Assembly: GCA_047967505.1 (NCBI GenBank)
Contig: CM106539.1
Length of the DNA stretch: 64,000 nucleotides
Direction: 5' to 3' (one strand)
Origin: Dipteris shenzhenensis
Lineage: Eukaryota > Polypodiophyta > Polypodiopsida > Gleicheniales
The notes under the pieces are model-generated. The model saw only the letters and a list, made by a program, of their open reading frames with translations. It was not told the origin of the DNA and searched no databases. The position numbers and the translations under genes were made by a program. This document shows positions 56,645-64,000 of the stretch, in pieces. Position 1 is the stretch's first letter. Every line of letters starts with the position of its first letter.

Positions 56645-56995
56645 CACATTACATATCATATTTTTTGGGATCATCAGTTGATCAGATTGATTTTTATTGG
56701 GTATCACTAGTTGATTACACATTTTTCTATTCGATATGTATAGGCTCACTGTTTGACCATACCATTGTAATTTTCATGGACTCATATTTTGTATTTCACT
56801 CTGATGGCTGTATACATGTTCATACACATCATTGTATTAGATTCTATTTTATACATGATGTCTGATGTCTTCTCAATGGGATTTGTTGTGTTCGTAAAAC
56901 AAAAAATTATTTATTAGTAGTAATGTCGTAATTTGTTTTGTGCTTTAGGACATTTTAAAAATGTGACTAAGAAAATTCGTGCACGTACTAATGAA
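56645..56995. other. 3' flank of the transposase-like gene
   Basis: AT-rich, no gene. A possible 3' UTR; no single convincing polyadenylation signal stands out. Confidence 0.5.
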
Positions 56996-56999
56996 GTAC

Positions 57000-58797
57000 A
57001 CGTGTGGACTTATCTGTTGGGGATGAAACTTCGCATGACTCTTAGGCCACCCTAGACATACATCCACGTGAGATTTGGTCTGAACTGATTTGGTATGTGC
57101 CACGTGGAAGGTACAATGCGTACATTTTTACGATCCCTACTAGCACGACTGTGGCAAAGCTATGGCACATGTACTAACGAAATATGCATGTGGAGTTATC
57201 TGTTGGGGATGAAACTTCGCATGACTCTTAGGCCACCCTAGACATACATCCACGCAAGATTTGGTCTCGAACTGATTTGGTATGCGCCACGTGGAAGGTA
57301 TAATGCGTACATTTTTACAATCCCTACTAGCACGACTATGTGTGAAAAATGGCGCACGTACTAATGAAATATGCATGTGGACTTATCTGTTGGAGATTAA
57401 ACTTTGCACTGCTCTTAGGCTACTGTAGACGTACATCCACACAAGATTTGGTGTCCAACTGATTTGGTATGTGCCACGTGGAAGGTATAATGTGTACATT
57501 TTTACAATCCCTACTAGCACGACTACGTATGAAAAATGGCGCACGTACTAATGAAATACGCACGTGGACTTATTTGTTGGGGATGAAACTTCACACGGCT
57601 CTTAGACTACCCTAGACGTACATCCACGCAAGATTTGGTCTCGAACTAATTTGGTATGCGCCACGTGGAAGGTACAATGCGTACATTTTTACAATCCCTA
57701 CTAGCACGACTGCGGCAAAGTCATGGCGCACGTACTAATGAAATACGTGTGTGGACTTATCTGTTGGGGATGAAACTTTGCATGACTCTTCGGCCACCCT
57801 AGACATACATCCATGCAAGATTTGGTCTTGAACTGATTTGGTATGCGCCACGTGGAAGGTATAATGCGTACATTTTTACAATCCCTACTAGCACGACTAC
57901 GTATGAAAAATGGCGCATGTACTAACGAAATATGCATGTGGACTCATTTGTTGGAGATTAAACTTTGCACGGCTCTTAGGCTACCGTAGACGTACATCCA
58001 CGCAAGATTTGGTGTCCAACTGATTTGGTATGTGCCACGTGGAAGGTATAATGCGTACATTTTTACAATCCCTATTAGCACGACTAAACCCTAAACCCTA
58101 AACCCTGAACCCTAAACCCTAAACCCTGAACCCTAAACCCTAAACCCTGTTGGGGATGAAACTTCACACGGCTCTTAGGCTACCCTAGACGTACATCCAC
58201 GCAAGTTTGGTCTCCAACTGATTTGGTTTGCGCCACGTAGAAGGTATAATGCGTACATTTTTACAATCCCTACTAGCATGACTAAACCCTAAACCCTAAA
58301 CCCTGAACCCTAAACCCTAGACCCTGTTGGAAATGAAACTTCACATGGCTCTTAGGCTACCCTAGACGTACATCCACGCAAGATTTGGTGTCCAACTGAT
58401 TTGGTATGTGCCACGTGGAAGGTATAATGCATACATTTTTACAATCCCTACTAGCACGACTGAACCCTAAACCCTAAATCTTGAACTCTAAACCCTAAAC
58501 CCTATTGGGGATGAAACTTCACACGGCTCTTAGGATACCCTAGACATACATCCATGCAAGATTTGGTCTCCAATTGGTTTGGTTTGCGCCACGTAGAAGG
58601 TATAATGCATACATTTTTACAATCCCTACTAGCACGACTAAACCCTAAACCCTAAACCCTGAACCCTAAATCCTAAACCCTGTTGGGGATGAAACTTCAC
58701 ACGGCTCTTAGGCTCCCTAGACGTACATCCACGCAAGATTTGGTCTCCAACTGATTTGGTATGTGCCACGTGGAAGGTATAATGCATACATTTTTGC
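57000..58797. repeat. Satellite C: about 187-bp tandem repeat, ten units
   Basis: Using TTGGGGATGAAACTT as an anchor, units start at 57016, 57202, 57389, 57576, 57763, 57950, 58149, 58326, 58504 and 58682. The first six have a period of 186-187 bp, the later ones 177-178. Conserved phrases are GGCTCTTAGGCTACCCTAGA, CGTACATCCACGCAAGATTT, GCGCCACGTGGAAGGTATAA and TTTTTACAATCCCTACTAGC. The G-box-like CCACGTGG is conserved in most units. From unit seven on, the segment between CACGACT and GTTGGGG is replaced by telomeric repeats. Confidence 0.95.
58085..58681. repeat. Four interstitial telomeric arrays in register with satellite C
   Basis: Runs of the plant telomere heptamer AAACCCT lie at 58085-58148, 58284-58325, 58462-58503 and 58640-58681, each at the same place in the satellite unit. 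A variant GAACCCT appears about every third heptamer, giving a 21-bp higher-order pattern. The arrays replaced the ACGTACTAATGAAAT...ACTTATCT part of the older units. Confidence 0.97.
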
Positions 58798-58802
58798 AAG
58801 CA

Positions 58803-59150
58803 CCTTTTCAATGCTTAATGTTTACAATTACGACACACGGCATTATTTTTAAAATACATTATGTATTAGATGTGTGAATTGAGATATCTAAAATTCAAAA
58901 TCATACTCTTAATTTTAAATACGCACATGGGGATGAAACTTTGCATGGCTCTTAGGTTTAGTTTAATAATTGCAAGCATTGATATATACGAAATTCAATA
59001 TGATATTCAAAATGATAAAGTTTATACTTGAACACTTTTTCAATGCTTAATGTTTACAATTACTTCACATGGCATTCTTTTTTAAATACCTTATGTATTA
59101 GATGTGTGAATTGAGATATTCGAAATTCAAAATCATACTCCTAATTTTAA
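58803..59150. repeat. Direct repeat of about 120 bp
   Basis: CTTTTTCAATGCTTAATGTT ... TATGTATTAGATGTGTGAAT ... AATCATACTC occurs at about 58803-58923 and 59033-59153. A fragment of satellite C (GGGGATGAAACTTTGCATGGC at 58929) lies between them. Confidence 0.85.
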
Positions 59151-59153
59151 ATG

Positions 59154-59343
59154 TTTATGTTAGATTTGAAGAAACTATAAACTGAGATAAACAAAGTGTA
59201 AAGAACATCATGAAAGTACGAAAATGCTCATACATCATAAAAGTAAGAACAATATCATGAAAGTACCAAAATGAATGTGTACATCATCATCATCATCATG
59301 CAGAAGTGCATCCCTAAACAAGAAATGTGTGAAGCCTAAACAA
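59154..59343. other. 3' flank of the RING gene
   Basis: AT-rich with a short CAT/ATC run (59283-59299). No gene. Confidence 0.5.
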
Positions 59344-61276
59344 TCATCCTGAATCAGAATCTGATAACTCCACATATGATCCTCTAGTCATCCTCTGACG
59401 TGGCTCCTGTATGACCCGATGCCCAACCATCCACTGTGTGCCCTCAGGCAAAGCCGATGGGCCAGCCTCATCTCCTGCATGAGATGGGCTAGCCTCATCC
59501 TGATGAAGAGGAGGGCATGCTGCACGAGCCACCGCTACCATCTCTGCCTCCTTTGCCTCCTCTATGTATGCACGTCTCAGCTCCTATAGTCGTGCATCTG
59601 CAAATACTCGTGCCTCAAATCCAGTGTGAGTAATCGTCTCTACATGTAGAAGATGCTGGTCTCGGCCCCGCCCAAGCTGCTGCTCCACCCACTACTGCAA
59701 TGATGTCTGCAGCTCTGCCTCTCGCTCAATACGGCGTGCCTCCTCTGCTCGTGCCTCGTCACCTGGCATGAAATCACCATATGAGAAGCGTCATGGAACA
59801 CACGCTGCAACCACAGATGTATCAGCACCCTCCTGCATCAGCAATGCTCTCTATGCCTCCTCCCTGTAGTGCTCTGTCAAGACCACGCAGGCGAATGGAT
59901 CAATGGCCTGATGATGACCAAGATACAGATCATCCATGCCTAGTCCTTTGTATGTGGCCACATCAATGTCAGCAAAGCATACAGGGCACACTGATCGTGC
60001 CACCATGTGGCAGGTCATGCAATGGAGATGTGCAATGTGGCCGCACCCTAGTCCAAACCACCCTACGGTGTCAAACTCCTCATGACAAAGGATGCAAGTG
60101 GCAGTAGGAAGCCTGGCTATGACTGCTGCGTCTATGGGTGTCCTAGTCGACACATCTACAGGAGGAGCAGGGTATAGGGCCATGCTTGGGTCGATCCTAT
60201 GGTGAGATGGATCACGACTAATATGCCTCAACTGCAAAATATAGTGCTCCGCACGATGGTATGCTATGCGTGTCCTAATCCTCTGCTCCTCCAAATCTGC
60301 CTCCAACAGTCGTACACGAGACTCCATATCCTATCGCAATAGATGTGCCTGCAATGCAAACATGTTGCGTACATGGTGAGAATTAACCAAAAAACTTCAG
60401 TTCAAAACACGCTACAAAAAAATAAACTAACATAATCAGAATAACTAACCTCATCCCTAGACTCGGCCAACAATGCCTCCAACTCTGCAATTCGTGCGTC
60501 TCGAGTCTCCAACTCGTGCTGAGGCGGTGTAGATGTGGGAGGTGGTGTAGATGTGGGAGGCTCCATCGATGATCGAGGTGGGGGAGGTGGAATCGAAAGT
60601 GATCTCGATAGGGCAGAGACCATGTGCTGCAAGGATGATGCCACTGAATGAACATCCCCCCTAATCCGTCCTCCAACAGCTCGCAATGCCTGTGCAGGGA
60701 TGGTGTGCAACTCTGGTGCCTCGCGTCGACACCAAATACCTGCAGACTGATGCTCCTGATGCCCCATCCTACCATGTCCCGCTCCTGATCCTGGACGGGT
60801 ACTAAGGTAGTCTACTCGATGACCAAGCACAAACTCAGCGTATAGCTGCATGGCAAATGACCTGGCTATCTGACGGTTGTGAGGCAATCGACCACCATTC
60901 GCAGAGAGATATCTCGGATAAATGTGTGCTGCTATGATGGGGTGCCTACAACGTAAAATATGCAAGGGCAACCCTGATCGTGGTCGCATCGCCTCAGTGT
61001 GACCATCCCAAAACATATCCTCTAAGGCCTGCCTATGATGTGACTCACGCTCCGAATGGCTCTCCAATCCAAGCCATCACCAGTGATCTCTGCCTCAGCC
61101 TGTGCCTGAAAGCTATCCACAATCTCCAAAAATGTGTCCAATCGACCCAAAGCCTCAATAACTGAATCTAGACTCGCAACCAAGTGACGGGGTGCCCTAG
61201 CATCCTGCAGTGCCCTCATCTCAGCTCTCAAAATCTCTGCATACGAATAGTGGTGCCAGAGCCTGTGCGCTGGCTA
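59344..61276 (-). pseudogene. Coiled-coil/RING-finger gene, at least two exons
   Basis: Exon 1 (about 61276-60450) has a short helical region (RAEMRALQDARAPRHLVASL, 61022-61231), a frame change near 61050, WDGHTEAMRPRSGLPLHIL and a Pro/Thr linker (PPTSTPPPTSTPP). It ends in a coiled coil (ELETRDARIAELEALLAESRDE). A 101-bp GT-AG phase-0 intron (60349-60449) leads into exon 2, which continues the coiled coil (MESRVRLLEADLEEQRIRTR) and has a RING-like finger CILCHEEF...GCGHIAHLHCMTCHMV...CPVC (about 60080-59950). A second charged helix (EARAEEARRIEREAELQ) and an acidic tail (YVELSDSDSG) follow, ending at 59344. RING fingers usually mark E3 ubiquitin ligases; no substrate can be inferred. In-frame stops in exon 2 are at 60331, 59851, 59692 and 59584 (all TAG) and 59791 (TGA). 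It converges with the transposase-like gene and may belong to the same element. Confidence 0.6.
60349..60449 (-). other. 101-bp GT-AG intron
   Basis: Read on the minus strand the donor is GATGAG/GTTAGT and the acceptor TTTGCATTGCAG/GCACAT. It is T-rich, phase 0, and joins two halves of one coiled coil without a break in heptad-like pattern. Confidence 0.7.
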
Positions 61277-61279
61277 GCG

Positions 61280-61673
61280 CATGCACAAAAAAAACACATG
61301 GAAATTAATATTCTATTTGGGTAATGAAAATAATATTCTATTCAACATGACTTATAATCTATTTACGTAATGAAAACTATTTGTAGTACTCCTTGATGAG
61401 GTAAGATGTCATTGGGATCATCCTATGCACCTACCGGTAGATGGGCCAAATGTGTGGCTCAATCTTATGTTTATCAAACTCAATATTATTAAAAATTCTT
61501 AATTTTGATTAAAATTTTTTCAAACTGTAGTTGTTGCATTTTTAAACTTAGATGTCTCAAATATTTTTTCCCCTTTTTTTACTTTTTATCCAATTGATGG
61601 AATTAACTGTATGGCTCAATTATTGATGGGACTTTTTAATCTAAGCACACACACACTTTTTTTGTGTGTGGAA

Positions 61674-61768
<95 letters not shown>

Positions 61769-62460
61769 ACATGGTTGGGGCAAGTATTATTATACTTGAT
61801 TAACTTATTTTCCAAAATAAGGAGAATTGTATTTTTTTAAATGCCTTTCTCGCTCTTTGAAAACTTTTTCACATGTGGAGTAAGGACCACATTGTCCACT
61901 TATGGCCCCTATACTAAGGACAGATAGTGGAGAGGTTTGGTTAATAAGACCTTCTTTGAATGCTTTACTGCCTTGGGTTTGCAATAGATATGGAGGAGAT
62001 AGAAGGATATCTAATACATTACTTTGAACGATACACAAGCAAGGCGCATCTAGTATTTCTCGGACTACACATTAAAAAAGAGAGCGGGTTGACACTACAG
62101 ACCTTTTAAAGCGTGAACATTGAGAAAATAAGTAGGCCTTTTCAATATTATCTATTTTGGTTGGGCAATCCACCTCAACTAGTGGCCATTCCTATAGATC
62201 ATCACCTGGTTCCCATGCCTGGGGAGAGAGGAGACCTTTGGACAATCATTTACGTATGTGTTTTCCATGCGTTGATGCATTTAGAAGATCCAATTAGCCA
62301 TACGCTTATGCATCTAACCACTCTAGTGTTGGGGTCTTTGCCCATGTGGTGTGGTGTTTTAGGGATAATGCCCATGTGGTGTTTTATACAGCCTACTTAC
62401 TCTACCTAAATTATGAAACAACTCTTAACCAACTATATAATCTATAATATTCCACATAAA
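61280..62460. other. Unassigned spacer
   Basis: AT-rich. A plus-strand open frame at 62113-62409 (98 codons, hydrophobic, repeats PMWC twice) has no family I recognise and is probably chance. Microsatellites are listed separately. Confidence 0.5.
61674..61770. repeat. (CT)n-(CA)n compound microsatellite
   Basis: A CT run (61674-61718) switches directly to a CA run (61719-61770). A short (CA)n/(GT)n hairpin-like pair lies just before it (61645-61670). Confidence 0.95.
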
Positions 62461-62499
62461 GATTGATAAACGCACACCGCTACCTTAAACTCTTATTTT

Positions 62500-64000
62500 C
62501 TTTTTTTTAAAAAGATGATTTTGAAGACTAAAATTTAAACGTTTTTTAATTTAAATAAAAATAGCACCAATTTAAAAATAACATAAAACCTACTTTAATC
62601 TCTCTTTTTTTAAATAGATGAATTTAGAAAACAAAATATATACATTTTCACATTTTAAATAAAAAATTACGTAATTAAAAAAAAATATTTGAAAAAACTT
62701 TAAAATGCATTTGAAATTTTGAAATATTTTATAATTAGATTACATATTCCTATAAACTAAAATAATATAAAAGCTACTTTAAACTCTTATTTTCTTGTTC
62801 TTAATACATGATTTCTAAAAATAAAATTTAAATGTTATATTAAATTCAAAACTTCAGTAATTTGTAAACTTCAGTTATAACAATTTTTTAATAGATGATT
62901 TAAAAAAACAAATCATATACTTTTTGACATTTAAATAAAAACTTCACTAACTTAAACTCTTATTTTCTTTTTTTTTTAAAGATCATTTTTAGAAATAAAA
63001 TTTAAACGTTTTTTTATTTAAATAAAAATAACACTAATTTAAAAAATATATTTAAATATACATTTTCACATTTTAAATAAAAAATTATGTAATTCCAAAA
63101 ATAATTTAAAAAAACTTTAAAATGCATTTCAAATTTAGAAATATTTTATAATTATTCCTATAAACTAAAATTTAAACGTTTTTTTATTTAAATAAAAATA
63201 GCACTAATTTAAAAAATAACTTTAATCTCTTTTTTTTAAAAAGATGATTTTAAAAACAAAATATTTACATTTTCACATTTTAAATAAAAAATTACGTAAT
63301 TCCAAAAATAATTTAAAAAAACTTTTAAATGCATTTCAAATTTAGAAATATTTTATGATTATTCCTATAAACTAAAATTTCAACGTTTTTTTATTTAAAT
63401 AAAAATAGCTCTAATTTAAAAAATAACTTTAATCTCTTTTTTTCAAAGATGATTTTAAAAAATAAATTTTTTACATTTTCATATTTTAAATAAAAAATGT
63501 CGTAATTCAAAAAAAAAACTTTAAAATGCATTTGAAATTTAGAAATATTTTATAATTATTCCTATGAACTAAAATTTAAACGTTTTTTATTTAAATAAAA
63601 TCAGCTCTAATTTAAAAAATAACTTTAATCTCTTTTTTTTCAAAGATGATTTTAAAAAACAAAATTTTTACATTTTCACATTTTAAATAAAAAATGTCGT
63701 AATTCAAAAATTTAAAAAAACTTTAAAATGCATTTGAAATTTAGAAATATTTTATAATTATTTCTATGAAATAAAATTTAAACGTTTTTTTATTTAAATA
63801 AAAATAGCTCTAATTTAAAAAATAACTTTAATCTCTTTTTTTTCAAAGATGATTTTAAAAAACAAAATTTTTACATTTTCACATTTTAAATAAAAAAATG
63901 TCGTAATTCAAAAATTTTAAAAAAACTTTAAAATGCATTTGAAATTTAGAAATATTTTATAATTATTTCTATAAACTAAAATTTAAATAAATTTTAGCAA
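62500..64000. repeat. Satellite D: AT-rich tandem repeat, about 200 bp
   Basis: The phrase TTAAACGTTTTTT with TTTAAATAAAAATAGC starts units at about 62538, 63004, 63174, 63381, 63578 and 63780. Periods of the last four are about 200 bp; the first units are diverged. Each unit also has TTTAATCTCTTTTTT, AAAGATGATTTTAAAA, TTACATTTTCACATTTTAAA and AAAATGCATTTGAAATTTAG. The array runs off the window end. The later units are more alike than the first ones. Confidence 0.93.

Noticed and set aside
55913-56749. 278-codon minus-strand open frame
   Set aside because: It lies antisense to the last exon of the HGKG gene, whose reading frame has family motifs and a splice site; the antisense frame shows none.
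41548-61276. TAG read as glutamine, or U-to-C RNA editing restoring CAG and CGA
   Set aside because: U-to-C editing of stop codons is known from organelles of ferns and hornworts, but these are nuclear transposons with frameshifts and altered catalytic residues. Deamination at methylated CHG and CG sites explains the pattern without a new decoding rule.
62113-62409. 98-codon hydrophobic plus-strand open frame
   Set aside because: The repeated PMWC phrase comes from a short DNA duplication (CCCATGTGGTGT); nothing supports a gene.

Overview
This is a gene-poor, transposon-rich window from the nuclear genome of a land plant. The evidence is plant-type telomeric CCCTAAA arrays, Ty1/copia elements primed by initiator tRNA-Met, a Ty3/gypsy remnant, a Helitron, GT-AG introns of about 90-100 bp and several plant-style satellites. 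I saw no ordinary host gene that I could name. The DUF7869-like and HGKG-type transposase-like genes and the amount of satellite suggest a large genome such as a fern, another seed-free plant or a gymnosperm, but the sequence does not settle this.

Layout. 1-1430: no gene. 1445-4110: a satellite built on a perfect 26-bp palindrome. 4335-7662: a decayed DUF7869-like transposase gene (+). 8185-8570: a Copia fragment. 10.3-13.3 kb: a rearranged Helitron copy (locus A). 13.3-17.65 kb: a 5'-truncated Ty3/gypsy (-). 17.66-20.3 kb: a second palindromic satellite. 20.3-25.8 kb: no recognised gene, several short tandem duplications and microsatellites. 25.8-52.1 kb: a large Helitron/Helentron-like element on the minus strand, split by younger insertions. 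53.3-61.3 kb: two convergent decayed genes, an HGKG-type transposase-like gene (+) and a coiled-coil/RING gene (-), separated by a 187-bp satellite whose last units carry telomeric repeats. 62.5 kb to the end: an AT-rich satellite of about 200 bp.

Nesting. The Helitron reads, in minus-strand order, RPA-like OB fold, tandem OTU-like units, Rep (HUH), Pif1-like helicase, apurinic-like endonuclease. It was cut by Copia-3 (39940-50982, minus, TSD ATATT), which was then cut by Copia-2 (40748-46306, plus, TSD ATTTG). Separately it was cut by Copia-1 (29008-34519, plus, TSD TTTTG). Copia-1 is very young: its two 695-bp LTRs differ at one base that I can see. Removing the insertions leaves a Helitron of roughly 10 kb.

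Decay. Premature stops in several unrelated genes here are almost all TAG, with a few TGA and essentially no TAA. In the pol frame of Copia-2 all ten are TAG. At positions that can be compared with the sister elements they replace CAG (Gln). This fits deamination of methylcytosine at CHG and CG sites in silenced DNA. No RNA gene, CRISPR array or intact host operon-like unit was found.
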